A stretch of DNA of 64,000 nt from positions 66,957,922-67,021,921 of the forward strand of contig OX465282.1 of the NCBI GenBank assembly GCA_949987705.1, in the 5' to 3' direction. Of this stretch, positions 19,681-30,854 are shown piece after piece. The stretch comes from Thereva unica (taxonomy: Eukaryota; Arthropoda; Insecta; Diptera; Therevidae). The notes under the pieces were generated by a model. It was not told the origin of the DNA. It saw nothing but the letters and a program-made list of their open reading frames with translations, and made no database searches. Position numbers and translations under genes: made by a program. Every line of letters begins with the position of its first letter. Within the stretch, counting starts at the first letter, position 1.

Positions 19681-21683
19681 TGTAACGGTCGCCCTCTGTA
19701 AAGGCAAATAGCCAATAGAAAAAAAAACTGATAAAGGCACTAACACCATCGCCTATCAAAAAAACAAATTCCTTTCTTCTCGCTGGTTAACAAAAAAAAA
19801 TATTAAACCCCCTAACACCAACGCCTGCCAACCAAAAATTTTTCCAAATTTAAACAAATGTAATCGGTATACCACATGGCAACCCGGCATTCCTCGTTGA
19901 GCAATGCTTTTCATGCCCATCTGCAGTCATCCCGCTTCCTAGACCAAAGAAAAAATGCGTACCACCACACCCACAATCGTCAAATCCGACATCCATAAAT
20001 TCTGCTATTAAACTTTTACACGCAAATTACAAAACTCCGAAAAACAATCCCGATATCCAACAACACTATTTTAAATAGCACACACACAAACAAATATGCA
20101 ATAGAATACGCAACAAGGAATGCGGGATAACGGAATTCGCTTTGCCGTTTACTAAAAATCGCCTGATCGGGCGATGGAAGGGAGACGAGTTTTTTTAAGA
20201 AAGGGGAGTTGGCGAGCGCTAGGAGGAATTCGGAGTTGGAGCCGAGATTTGGCACGTGCCGGTATCGGTTGCAATCTGATCCGTGTGCGCTTTTTTTCAA
20301 CTTACATATAAAATTTCTAGTGTAATACATTATTATTATTATCGGTGGTTTTGTGCGATATAGAGAGGTGTATATATTGTTCAGGTGTTGCTGGAAGTGA
20401 TAACCATTGAAACCTTTTCCGCCCGCTGAATGTTTAATTGATGTAAAAAAAAAAAGAGAAATAATTGTTTAACCGTAGTGCAAGTGAATATAACGCGTGA
20501 TACATCATCATACCTTCATAAATACATACACACATATCGTGATTGTGGCGGGAAAAGCTATTCACAAGTGATCGAAACGTGGTTATCAATCATTCAGAGG
20601 AAATTATAACGAAATAAATAATAAATTTAAAAATGAATTAAAATAAATCAAAGAAATCAAAAAGAAAAGGAAATTATAATAGAATAAATCGTAAACATAA
20701 AACGCAATAAATTAAATAAATAAAAAGGAAATTATAATAGAATAAATCGTAAACATGAAACGCAATAAATTAAATAAATAAAAAGGAAATTATAATAGAA
20801 TAAATCGTAAACATGAAACGCAATGAATTAAATAAATAAAAAGGAAATTATAATAGAATAAATCGTAAACATGAAACGCAATGAATTAAATAAATAAAAA
20901 GGAAATTATAATAGGATAAATCGTAAACATAAAACGCAATAAATTAAATAAATAAAAAGGAAATTATAATAGAATAAATCGTAAACATGAAACGCAATAA
21001 ATTAAATAAATAAAAAGGAAATTATAATAGAATAAATCGTAAACATAAAACGCAATAAATTAAATAAATAAAAAGGAAATTATAATAGAATAAATCGTAA
21101 ACATAAAACGCAATAAATTAAATAAACAACAAGGAAATTATAATAGAATAAAGTAAAAAAAAAAAAAAAAAATGATCGGCTGAAGAGGCAATAGTGGAGG
21201 GGTGAGGCCCCAGGAGTAGGATGCCCTCAATAAGGTGAGTGCTTACCCTTTAAAACTGATTGTTGTTTTGTGATTCCCCTAGTAAATGGGAGTATAACCG
21301 GTGACCATCTCTCTCCCCTAGTTTTCTAGCCCCCTCTTGTTGGCCTAGGTAGGTTTGTTTCTCCGCCACTGCCGCCCCCTTTTAACTTTTCGTATGCAGG
21401 CACGAGTTTTAGTTTTGTTTGAACTGTCACCCTCCGGCATCCCTGTACCGCGAACCCCACCCCATCCGGCGAGCTAGTTTGAGCACCGCACGTCGTGCCG
21501 ACGATCGGTGCAGCGGATGTCACAATTTCGGCAATCCCCCTCGGCGGCCAACTGCCAACCAGTCACCTGCTTCTGCCCCTTTCTCCAAATTATTTTTGTG
21601 TAAAACGAGTCTTGCACATCCTTTATTGAGATGTGTTTACTGTCCTACTTCGTGCTATGGCACACCCACTCCAGACAGTTATA
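19681..21683 (+). repeat. 3' LTR of Ulysses-like element (2003 bp)
   Basis: Matches 10176-12173 nearly throughout, including the 58-bp minisatellite (20669-21153). It ends GTTATA, where the 5' copy has GTTACA, then the target duplication CACT (21684-21687). Confidence 0.92.
20669..21153. repeat. 58-bp minisatellite in the 3' LTR
   Basis: Eight full 58-bp units (20669-21132) plus a partial unit, in the same order of unit variants as in the 5' LTR. The array was therefore copied intact at the last transposition and has not changed unit number since. Confidence 0.95.
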
Positions 21684-21687
21684 CACT

Positions 21688-21971
21688 GAAATCGAAACCG
21701 ATCAAATATTGATTAGATCGATCGACCAAAAACGGCTAGATCACCGATCGGTGATCTAGACCTAAAACAAGCTCCCGGCATTCTCTCTCTCGCTAGTGAT
21801 ACAAGTAAGAAGTGCAATCACCTCGCCGGTTTAATATATAAAATCGTGTAGAATCCTTGATAACATACAATATAAATAAACAAGATATATTAAAATAAAA
21901 GACGTGCTAAATTTTAGTAAAACTGGTGTTTTTATTTAAATTAATATTTTGGGCACGAAGCCACAGCTAAA
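21688..21971 (+). repeat. 5' LTR of CsRn1-type element, remaining 284 bp
   Basis: Matches the 3' LTR from base 49 to its end (GCTAAA). It contains TATATAAAATCG, a possible TATA box near 21837, and AATAAA-type signals downstream. About five substitutions separate the two LTRs. Confidence 0.9.
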
Positions 21972-21972
21972 T

Positions 21973-21992
21973 TGGTGACTCCGAGGTTCACG
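21973..21992 (+). other. Primer binding site (tRNA-Trp-like)
   Basis: TGGTGACTCCGAGGTTCACG lies directly after the 5' LTR. TGGTGAC-CCGA corresponds to the tRNA-Trp complement used by CsRn1-clade elements, with several mismatches. Confidence 0.6.
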
Positions 21993-23518
21993 CGGGTGTA
22001 ACGGCGTTATTCAATTAATAGGAAAATTGATTGAACAAAAATAAAAATTACATTTCGGTCATAAAAGAAATCAATTTTGGTGTCAATAACAACGGCCCAA
22101 AGTGTAGTGTTACAAAAATAAAAAACATCGATTTCTAAGAAGAAAAGGAATCAACCTTAAAAGCAGACATTCAACAGATAATTTCTTTTTTTAATCTTCA
22201 CTATGTTCGGCCCCGAACACCTAAACCTGAAAGGGGACAGGATTGCAAACAAAAAAAACACAACACATATAAAATACAAATTTAATTTATCCTATGAATT
22301 TATAAACTTAATCTATTTACCCTAATTCTAAGACTTAAAAATAAATAAACTTAAAACTGAACTTTAAAATAAACTTAAAATTAAAATCAAACTTATGAAC
22401 TAACCTGAAATAAAGATATATATATGCAATATAAAGAATATTATTAAACAGACAAAACCTGAAAACAAAATAATATAAGTCTACCAAAAAATATTACTTA
22501 CCAAGTTAGCTATGTTTGTTTGCCCTACAAACAATAGCAAGTTGATATTTGCCGATTACCTAAAAACCTAAAAAAATAGAAATTATTAATAAAATATTAA
22601 AAACAAACTACAAAGATCATACTTACCTGCAAATTTTAACTGAAACGAGACAAGCAGAATTAATAAAAATAAAAATAATTGAAAGGCACAGACAACAACA
22701 ACAACTACAGAAGAACGTAAACAAACCGAATTTAACTAAATAACATATAAAAAGCACATCCAAGTTAAGGAAACTTGCGCAATATGTGCTACATATCATT
22801 TCACCTGTACAATATGTGTCTATTTCACACATTACAGGTGAAAAATAGCATTTTTAGGTGGAAAATGACGGATATAACCTATCATTTTTATCCACCTATT
22901 TTCACACAAGAAAACACAATTTCCCACACCTACAACACACACAACTTTTCACAGGTGAACAATAAACACACCACATCACGTTACTTACCTGAAAGGTCAG
23001 GAAAAACAGGTGAAAAACACTAAAATATCACTCGCGACATACACAAAACTTCGCCCGGCAAAGAAACGTCAAATTTTATGTTTCATATGAAAATGACATA
23101 TGAAACTTATGTAGAATTTCGCGCGGATTCTAATGGTGACATTAAAAACATCGAAAAAGATACGTGTAAAAAGATATTTTAATAATAATATTTCTCCATA
23201 AGGTTAAGGAGAAAGAAAGAGAAAATAAACTTATAAAATTAAAGCGAGACAAGAATAGTTGTGTACAAAATGGAGAAGGGAAATTATTTATGGCCATTTT
23301 AGGGAATAAAAATATCCCTGCAATAAAAATCGACAAAGAAGAGAAAAACAGTCGAAAAAATATGAAGAAAAATTAAAATAATTATTTTTAAATACATTAT
23401 AAATAATTATTATACAATTGGCCTCAAAATTCGGAGAAAATTAATAATTTTACGTTGCCGATAAGGCAGTTCGCAACAAGGAAATACAATTTCCTAAAGG
23501 ATACCGTTATCTTTGGAC

Positions 23519-23525
23519 TATAAAA
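23519..23525 (+). promoter_or_regulatory. TATA box of BEL LTR
   Basis: TATAAAA followed by GC-richer sequence, ~850 bp upstream of the LTR poly(A) signal; initiation would fall near 23550. The equivalent site in the 3' LTR is 29933-29939. Confidence 0.6.
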
Positions 23526-23566
23526 ACGCGGACGCATCCTTATTCGGCCTCTCAATTTTCAGATAC

Positions 23567-24131
23567 GCAGTGAACTCTCCGGACCAGTTGGAAGGTGAGA
23601 GTTTTGCATGCAAATAGAACTTTGATAGCAAGCAGGAAATTTTCAAGCACACCACTACGTGGAAGGCTGAAAATTTCACATGCACTTTTGTTGTATTGTG
23701 TTTAATATTGGTAGCGGGCAGCAAATTTTCGCGCACACCACAACGTGGAAGGCGGAAAATTTTACATGCACGTTTTTGTTGTATTGTAGACTTGATTTAT
23801 AAAGCGCAGTGAACTCATAAGCACACCACCTTGTGGAAGGCTAAAGTTCTGCCTGCAATTTATTCACTTTGTTTTTGTCTTACGTAGAATAGATATATAG
23901 CAATAAATTCATGCGCATACCATTTTGTGGAAGGCCAGAATTTGTCTGCTATTACGTTTGTGTTCGCGTATCTTCCAGTCGTAGAAGTTAGCAGTGAATT
24001 TCTGCACACCGCTTACTGGCGGAAGGTGGTAAATTCTGCATGCTTGTTTGTCCTTAGAAAATTATAGAATTCAAACAATCGCAGTGAATTCCTGTGCATA
24101 CCATTTATTGGAAGGCCGGAATTCTGCCTGC
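23567..24131 (+). ncRNA. Array of seven covarying hairpins in BEL 5' LTR
   Basis: Units lie at 23567-23611, 23632-23683, 23718-23769, 23806-23856, 23900-23949, 23991-24043 and 24081-24131, spaced about 90 bp apart. Each begins GCAG or a variant, pairs an outer stem, and has an inner stem plus a conserved GGAAGG. Examples of outer stems: GAAATTTTCA/TGAAAATTTC in unit 2, GCAG-tg-AATTCC/GGAATTCTGC in unit 7, GCAG-tg-AACT/AGTTCTGC in unit 4. Inner stems vary as CCAC/GTGG, CCGC/GCGG and CCA/TGG. The matched changes on both sides argue for selected structure. Confidence 0.75.
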
Positions 24132-24368
24132 ATTTGAAGTATATTTAAGTACGCAGTAAAAGGAAATATCCAGGGCATTAAGGGCCACATTCAACGAACC
24201 ACCGAAACGCAGGACTGGCACTTTTACGACAAACCAGCGACACCAAAGGCATTGCAGCAAGCAGTTTATTTAAACTAATATAATTTTATATATTAGCAAT
24301 ATATTTATATATTAGCATAGGTTGCATGATTAGGTTGTAAGTTTGCAAATATTGAAGTGTACTTATTG

Positions 24369-24374
24369 AATAAA
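24369..24374 (+). terminator. Poly(A) signal of BEL 5' LTR
   Basis: AATAAA about 65 bp before the LTR end, the expected position; the counterpart in the 3' LTR at 30783-30788 would serve the genomic transcript. Confidence 0.6.
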
Positions 24375-24442
24375 ATTGAAATACCAACTGCACGAGGGTT
24401 TTTTTTACTATTTTATATTTTTACGTTTCCGTTTGAAACATT

Positions 24443-24462
24443 TGGAGGTTCCACCGAGATTT
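24443..24462 (+). other. Primer binding site (tRNA-Gln)
   Basis: TGGAGGTTCCACCGAGATTT begins 2 nt after the 5' LTR and is the complement of the 3' end of animal tRNA-Gln (CTCGGTGGAACCT plus CCA). Confidence 0.85.
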
Positions 24463-24524
24463 CGTGCAGCGTATTCAAACTTATTTAATTTTTGTACTTT
24501 TTGCAAACTTACATACATTAAATC

Positions 24525-27500
24525 ATGGCGACTCTGCAACAATTGTGCCGAAAACAATCTATGCTACGAAATCGATTGGAGAAATTCGTCGAAAACGGAA
24601 AAAAAACCGCGATAGCAAAACGTTCATATGGATATTATCAATCCAGAATCAACGACTACAAGGCATTATGGGAAGAATTCTGTAATAATGACTTAGCCAT
24701 AAATGAAGCAGCACTCGATAATCCTGTAGAAGTCCCGGTGGAGTATTTGCGTCTCGATCGATATAGTGAAATGGAAATCAAATACGCCGAACTTATGGGT
24801 GAATTGTTGGATGGATTACAAAGAAATGCACCAAACACTTCTTCAGAGCCAGGCACCACTCCAGCTATTAGAACACCAGAGCTGCAACAAATTGGGACGC
24901 AGCACGACATTCAGCTCCCTAGAATTAGCCTGCCAAAATACAATGGCAACTACGATATGTGGCGCTCCTTTCATGACGTGTTCGTGTCGCTGGTACATAG
25001 TAACCCCAAGCTAACAGCTGTGCAAAAACTGCACTACTTAAAGGAATGTCTAGTTGGGGAGGCAGAATCTTTATTAAGGCATGTACCAACCACCAACGAT
25101 GATTACTATCCAGCCTGGACAAAGCTCAAGGAACGTTACGAGAACAAACGAATCTTAGTTAATCATCAGCTAAAGACATTTTTGAGTATTGCTAAGCTAT
25201 CGACGGAAACATCCAAAGGTCTGAAGTCATTAATCGATACAACAACCGAATGCCTGCAGCAATTGAAGGCTCTTGGTGTGGACACGAGCTCGTGGGATGC
25301 AATTCTGATTTACTTACTAGTTCAACGATTGCCATTCACAACATTGAGGCTTTGGGAAGAAGAACAAGGATCTACCCAAGCGTTACCCACTTGTGCCCAA
25401 TTCAAGGCGTTCTTGACCACCAGGTTGCGTGTTTTAGAATCCATTGCAGATGTCGTAGTATCTAAGCCTGCATCTAAACCCAACCCACACATCAAAAGGG
25501 AAACCTTTCATACACATCACACAATAAACCAAAATGGTTGTCCAGCTTGTAACAGCAAACACTTTATTGCCTTCTGCAGGAAATTCAAATCAATGAATGC
25601 GGACGCTAGGCGTAAAATTATACAAACCGCGGGCTGTTGTTTAAACTGCTTTTCACGTCAGCACACAATCAACAATTGTCCGAGTAAATATAGATGTCGC
25701 AAGTGCAACCAAAAACACCATACAACATTACATCCTAAGTCAAGGAGAGAGAGCACTGGGTCAACATCATCCAAAGGGAATCTTCATGAAGGAGGTAACA
25801 TACCAAACAAATCTCCTACAGCCCCGAAGATACACTCAGCTAATGAAGCTGAACATCCAATACAAACTTTCTTAGCCACGAAAAATCGCCGCGCGTTACT
25901 GGCGACCGCACGTGTGATGGTATATAGCAAACAAGGCACAGGAAAGCTACTACGTTGTCTCATCGATCCAGGATCTGAGGCATCCTTTATCACGGACGAT
26001 GCATGCAGACAACTACGAGCTACCCCAACTAACACAGAGGTAGAAATTACGGGCTTGAATTTAGCCCCTGCAGGCATATCAAACCAAAGGGTGAGCCTGT
26101 CATTAAGATCATGTTACCAGACTGGGCGGGCTGTAAAAGAGGATTTTTTAGTCATAGACAGAATCACTAATCCTCTACCGACCACGACAACCCGAAAAGG
26201 AAACTGGCAGCATCTTAAGAACTTGCAGTTAGCAGATCCAGCATTTTGGAAAACTGGAAGCATCGACGCCCTACTGGGAGTAAGGGCCTATGTGAAGATT
26301 TTAGAAAACGGCATTCGTCGCGGAGATAATACATCTCCAACTGCCATCAAAACAGTGTTTGGATGGATACTAATGGGACCAATCACAGCTACGGTCGGCG
26401 ATCAAGTCGCAGCATTTACGACCAGCACAGCAGATCTCAAGATAGATAACCTGCTGAAACGTTTTTGGGAAATTGAGGAAACTCCGTCAAGGAAAATACT
26501 CACGCCAGAGGACGAAACATGTCAACAAATCTTCCACAAAACACACATCCGGAAGGCAAATGGAAGCTATCAAGTGGCGCTGCCCTTTGTGGACAACAAG
26601 GCTCCTATCTTGGGACAGTCAAGGCCACAAGCAATGAATCGGTTTCTGTCATTGCAGAGGCAATTCACTAAGAAGCCTCAACTTAAGGATGAATATACCA
26701 AGTGTTTCGATGAGTACACAAACCTTGGACATATGGAAGCAGTAGATCCCCCGACCAATGAGGAAGAACATTACTACATACCTCATCACGCTGTCTTCAA
26801 AGACAGCTCCACAACCAAATTAAGAGTGGTTTTTGACGCCTCCGCTAAAACAACGAACGGAAAATCCCTCAATGACCACCTTTTGGTAGGACCAACGTTG
26901 CAGCCCAAACTATTCGCGACCCTATTAAATTGGAGAAAATATAAGGTGGCCATGAACGCGGATATAGAGAAAATGTACCGCATGATCAGCATTCATCCAG
27001 ACCACCAGAACTTCCAGCGAATCATTTGGCAGCATCCCCAGACTCGGCTACCACAGGATTACAAATTAAAAACAGTAACCTTTGGAACAGCATGCGCACC
27101 ATATTTGGCTATACGCACGTTGCAGCAACTTGCGGATGATGAAAGGGAGACATGGCCCTTAGCATACACAGCCATATACAACAACTTTTATGTTGACGAT
27201 TTGCTAAGCGGTGCGGACAACATTGAGGAAGCCAAGTTACTGCAACTAGAACTACGTAGCATGACCAAAGCAGGGGGCTTTAAGCTACGAAAATGGACAA
27301 GTAATTACCCCGCGTTACTAGGAGACATACCACAAGAAGATCGGGAATTAAAGTCCACCCTAACCCTGGTTTCAGATGATGTCGTTAAGACTCTTGGCGT
27401 TCGTTGGCATCCCGGACCAGATTATTTTTCCTTTGTTGTTAATCCACTGCCGGAGTACGCCGTTGCAACCAAGAGAAATATCCTGTCACAAGTCGCTTCA

Positions 27501-27779
27501 TTATACGATCCATTGGGATGGCTCGCACCTATTCTGATTACTGCAAAAATAATAATGCAGTCATTATGGATAACTGGTCATGCTTGGGATCAACCGGTAT
27601 CAAGCTCAATAGAGAATCAATGGAGTACATTTAAAACGGATCTACAGCATTTAAAAACTCTGCGTTTTCCAAGATGGGTCGGATACTCCGGCAACGGCAA
27701 ATATGCAGCTACATGGGTTCTGCGATGCGTCATCCAGAGCATATGCAGCCGTCTTGTATTTAAGAGTGGAGACGGATAA
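24525..27779 (+). CDS. gag-pol: BEL Gag-protease-RT polyprotein (frame broken in RNase H)
   Basis: A single frame of 1084 aa encodes Gag and Pol, as usual in BEL/Pao. The N-terminal part has the BEL Gag region (LPKYNGNYDMWRSFHDVF). Zinc-knuckle-like Cys/His clusters follow at about 337-400 (CLNCFSRQHTINNC). The retropepsin-like box LIDPGSEASF has its D near residue 481. The RT has LRVVFDASA and the active-site YVDD at 889-892. The frame runs out of register near 27703, at the start of RNase H, and continues in the +1 frame. LIDPGSE has Pro where many retropepsins have Ser/Thr. The start is the first Met after the primer site. Confidence 0.9.
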   Translation: MATLQQLCRKQSMLRNRLEKFVENGKKTAIAKRSYGYYQSRINDYKALWEEFCNNDLAINEAALDNPVEVPVEYLRLDRYSEMEIKYAELMGELLDGLQRNAPNTSSEPGTTPAIRTPELQQIGTQHDIQLPRISLPKYNGNYDMWRSFHDVFVSLVHSNPKLTAVQKLHYLKECLVGEAESLLRHVPTTNDDYYPAWTKLKERYENKRILVNHQLKTFLSIAKLSTETSKGLKSLIDTTTECLQQLKALGVDTSSWDAILIYLLVQRLPFTTLRLWEEEQGSTQALPTCAQFKAFLTTRLRVLESIADVVVSKPASKPNPHIKRETFHTHHTINQNGCPACNSKHFIAFCRKFKSMNADARRKIIQTAGCCLNCFSRQHTINNCPSKYRCRKCNQKHHTTLHPKSRRESTGSTSSKGNLHEGGNIPNKSPTAPKIHSANEAEHPIQTFLATKNRRALLATARVMVYSKQGTGKLLRCLIDPGSEASFITDDACRQLRATPTNTEVEITGLNLAPAGISNQRVSLSLRSCYQTGRAVKEDFLVIDRITNPLPTTTTRKGNWQHLKNLQLADPAFWKTGSIDALLGVRAYVKILENGIRRGDNTSPTAIKTVFGWILMGPITATVGDQVAAFTTSTADLKIDNLLKRFWEIEETPSRKILTPEDETCQQIFHKTHIRKANGSYQVALPFVDNKAPILGQSRPQAMNRFLSLQRQFTKKPQLKDEYTKCFDEYTNLGHMEAVDPPTNEEEHYYIPHHAVFKDSSTTKLRVVFDASAKTTNGKSLNDHLLVGPTLQPKLFATLLNWRKYKVAMNADIEKMYRMISIHPDHQNFQRIIWQHPQTRLPQDYKLKTVTFGTACAPYLAIRTLQQLADDERETWPLAYTAIYNNFYVDDLLSGADNIEEAKLLQLELRSMTKAGGFKLRKWTSNYPALLGDIPQEDRELKSTLTLVSDDVVKTLGVRWHPGPDYFSFVVNPLPEYAVATKRNILSQVASLYDPLGWLAPILITAKIIMQSLWITGHAWDQPVSSSIENQWSTFKTDLQHLKTLRFPRWVGYSGNGKYAATWVLRCVIQSICSRLVFKSGDG

Positions 27780-28638
27780 TGGAGAAATTACATCACCCTT
27801 ACTCACTTCCAAGACCAGAGTGGCGCCCACTAAGCCCACAACGGTTCCTCGATTGGAGCTAAATGCAGCTGTACTCTTGGCTAGATTACTGCAAACCACC
27901 CTAGACGATACGCAACTACTACACATGCCCATATATGCCTGGACCGATTCTATGATAACTCTGCAATGGGTGAAAGAACATCCGGCTAAATGGAAGACTT
28001 ATGTTGCTAACCGCGTCGTCGAAATACAAGAAACGATACGATACGATCAATGGCGGCACGTACCCACTAAAGACAATCCAGCGGATCTAGCTTCAAGAGG
28101 CATCACAGTTTCTAATTTGGTCAACCACCAGCTGTGGTGGAACGGACCAAGCTGGTTGATTTGCAATTCCGATCAATGGCCAAAAATCCAAAACATACCA
28201 AACAATACGGAATGCGAAGTGAAACGCTCAACCACAGTTAATTTCCTAGCGCAACTGGAGGACAATATTCTGCTACGATATTCAACCATCATCAATGGGA
28301 GGTTCTACTACAACCTGGAGAGGCTCACACCAACAACAAACATGACTGAGCTAGCCCAACGCGCGAATAATTGTTTTCAGCGCTTTGTCACCCGTGAAGG
28401 CGAAGATTTGTACTTACCTCGGAGTATAATCCAACGGATTAAATTCAATCGAGTCCGAGATACGAGAAAAAAAGAAATCACCGTCAGTTTACCCAATACC
28501 TACCAGGCACGGCTCCAGGTCAAGGCCGATGGACGTATCGTGTTTCATCACCACCATAAAAGAGGCTTAAAAAAGCTGAAGGAAAGGTTGAACTTGAGAG
28601 TTCAACGCGGGGGAGAATGTTCGGCCCCGAACACCTGA
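27703..28638 (+). pseudogene. pol: BEL RNase H and C-terminal part, integrase missing
   Basis: After the frameshift the protein continues with the RNase H box LHGFCDASSRAYAAVLY and a second RNase H segment (AWTDSMITLQWV, NPADLASRG). A linker then leads straight to a short basic tail that ends inside the 3' LTR (stop at 28636-28638). The HHCC zinc region and DDE core that follow RNase H in complete BEL elements are absent. The deletion seems clean, since the frame stays open across it. A polypurine tract (GCGGGGGAGAA) precedes the LTR at 28618. Confidence 0.85.
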
Positions 28639-30854
28639 ACCTGAAAGGGGACAGGATTGCAAACAAAAAAAACACAACACATATAAAATACAAATTTAAT
28701 TTATCCTATGAATTTATAAACTTAATCTATTTACCCTAATTCTAAGACTTAAAAATAAATAAACTTAAAACTGAACTTTAAAATAAACTTAAAATTAAAA
28801 TCAAACTTATGAACTAACCTGAAATAAAGATATATATATGCAATATAAAGAATATTATTAAACAGACAAAACCTGAAAACAAAATAATATAAGTCTACCA
28901 AAAAATATTACTTACCAAGTTAGCTATGTTTGTTTGCCCTACAAACAATAGCAAGTTGATATTTGCCGATTACCTAAAAACCTAAAAAAATAGAAATTAT
29001 TAATAAAATATTAAAAACAAACTACAAAGATCATACTTACCTGCAAATTTTAACTGAAACGAGACAAGCAGAATTAATAAAAATAAAAATAATTGAAAGG
29101 CACAGACAACAACAACAACTACAGAAGAACGTAAACAAACCGAATTTAACTAAATAACATATAAAAAGCACATCCAAGTTAAGGAAACTTGCGCAATATG
29201 TGCTACATATCATTTCACCTGTACAATATGTGTCTATTTCACACATTACAGGTGAAAAATAGCATTTTTAGGTGGAAAATGACGGATATAACCTATCATT
29301 TTTATCCACCTATTTTCACACAAGAAAACACAATTTCCCACACCTACAACACACACAACTTTTCACAGGTGAACAATAAACACACCACATCACGTTACTT
29401 ACCTGAAAGGTCAGGAAAAACAGGTGAAAAACACTAAAATATCACTCGCGACATACACAAAACTTCGCCCGGCAAAGAAACGTCAAATTTTATGTTTCAT
29501 ATGAAAATGACATATGAAACTTATGTAGAATTTCGCGCGGATTCTAATGGTGACATTAAAAACATCGAAAAAGATACGTGTAAAAAGATATTTTAATAAT
29601 AATATTTCTCCATAAGGTTAAGGAGAAAGAAAGAGAAAATAAACTTATAAAATTAAAGCGAGACAAGAATAGTTGTGTACAAAATGGAGAAGGGAAATTA
29701 TTTATGGCCATTTTAGGGAATAAAAATATCCCTGCAATAAAAATCGACAAAGAAGAGAAAAACAGTCGAAAAAATATGAAGAAAAATTAAAATAATTATT
29801 TTTAAATACATTATAAATAATTATTATACAATTGGCCTCAAAATTCGGAGAAAATTAATAATTTTACGTTGCCGATAAGGCAGTTCGCAACAAGAAAATA
29901 AAATTTCCTAAAGGATACCGTTATCTTTGGACTATAAAAACGCGGACGCATCCTTATTCGGCCTCTCAATTTTCAGATACGCAGTGAACTCTCCGGACCA
30001 GTTGGAAGGTGAGAGTTTTGCATGCAAATAGAACTTTGATAGCAAGCAGGAAATTTTCAAGCACACCACTACGTGGAAGGCTGAAAATTTCACATGCACT
30101 TTTGTTGTATTGTGTTTAATATTGGTAGCGGGCAGCAAATTTTCGCGCACACCACAACGTGGAAGGCGGAAAATTTTACATGCACGTTTTTGTTGTATTG
30201 TAGACTTGATTTATAAAGCGCAGTGAACTCATAAGCACACCACCTTGTGGAAGGCTAAAGTTCTGCCTGCAATTTATTCACTTTGTTTTTGTCTTACGTA
30301 GAATAGATATATAGCAATAAATTCATGCGCATACCATTTTGTGGAAGGCCAGAATTTGTCTGCTATTACGTTTGTGTTCGCGTATCTTCCAGTCGTAGAA
30401 GTTAGCAGTGAATTTCTGCACACCGCTTACTGGCAAAAGGTGGTAAATTATGCATGCTTGTTTGTCCTTAGAAAATTATAGAATTCAAACAATCGCAGTG
30501 AATTCCTGTGCATACCATTTATTGGAAGGCCGGAATTCTGCCTGCATTTGAAGTATATTTAAGTACGCAGTAAAAGGAAATATCCAGGGCATTAAGGGCC
30601 ACATTCAACGAACCACCGAAACGCAGGACTGGCACTTTTACGACAAACCAGCGACACCAAAGGCATTGCAGCAAGCAGTTTATTTAAACTAATATAATTT
30701 TATATATTAGCAATATATTTATATATTAGCATAGGTTGCATGATTAGGTTGTAAGTTTGCAAATATTGAAGTGTACTTATTGAATAAAATTGAAATACCA
30801 GCTGCACGAGGGTTTTTTTTACTATTTTATATTTTTACGTTTCCGTTTGAAACA
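28618..30854 (+). repeat. 3' LTR of BEL element (2237 bp)
   Basis: Same length as the 5' LTR, with seven substitutions seen by eye. Two of them are in hairpin unit 6, changing GGCGG to GGCAA and disturbing its inner stem. Confidence 0.93.
29981..30545 (+). ncRNA. Array of seven covarying hairpins in BEL 3' LTR
   Basis: Second copy of the array described at 23567-24131, offset by 6414 bp. Units 1-5 and 7 are unchanged in their stems; unit 6 has three substitutions. Confidence 0.75.

Larger units (their letters stand above)
10176..21683 (+). mobile_element. Osvaldo/Ulysses-like Gypsy LTR retrotransposon, 11.5 kb
   Basis: The long LTRs (10176-12173 and 19681-21683, about 2 kb each) start TGTAAC and end GTTACA (GTTATA in the 3' copy). 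The flanking duplication is CACT. The primer binding site TGGCGCCCAACG lies 5 nt after the 5' LTR and fits tRNA-Lys. Gag has zinc knuckles; pol has protease, RT, RNase H and integrase. Very long LTRs, a tRNA-Lys primer and total size near 11 kb match what is known of Ulysses/Osvaldo elements, so that clade is inferred. No env is seen on the plus strand between pol and the 3' LTR. Confidence 0.9.
22204..24440 (+). repeat. 5' LTR of BEL element (2237 bp)
   Basis: It contains a TATA box at 23519-23525, a seven-unit hairpin array at 23567-24131 and a poly(A) signal AATAAA at 24369-24374. The R region would therefore span the hairpin array. Minus-strand frames within (22623-22832, 23142-23336, 23518-23736) recur in the 3' LTR and have no recognised motif. 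Confidence 0.93.
22204..30854 (+). mobile_element. BEL/Pao LTR retrotransposon lacking integrase, 8651 bp
   Basis: Two LTRs of exactly 2237 bp (22204-24440 and 28618-30854) start TGTTCGG and end AAACA. They are flanked by a 5-bp duplication CACTA (22199-22203, 30855-30859), the size expected for BEL/Pao. The primer site matches the tRNA-Gln complement. The coding part has Gag, protease, RT and RNase H of BEL type, but the integrase catalytic domain is absent. By eye the LTRs differ at only 7 positions. The element lies in the leader of the CsRn1-type element. Confidence 0.93.

Noticed and set aside
22623..23736. Small frames in the BEL LTR as possible accessory genes
   Set aside because: Short, AT-rich, LTR-internal and duplicated at 29037-30150; nothing beyond the LTR identity supports coding.
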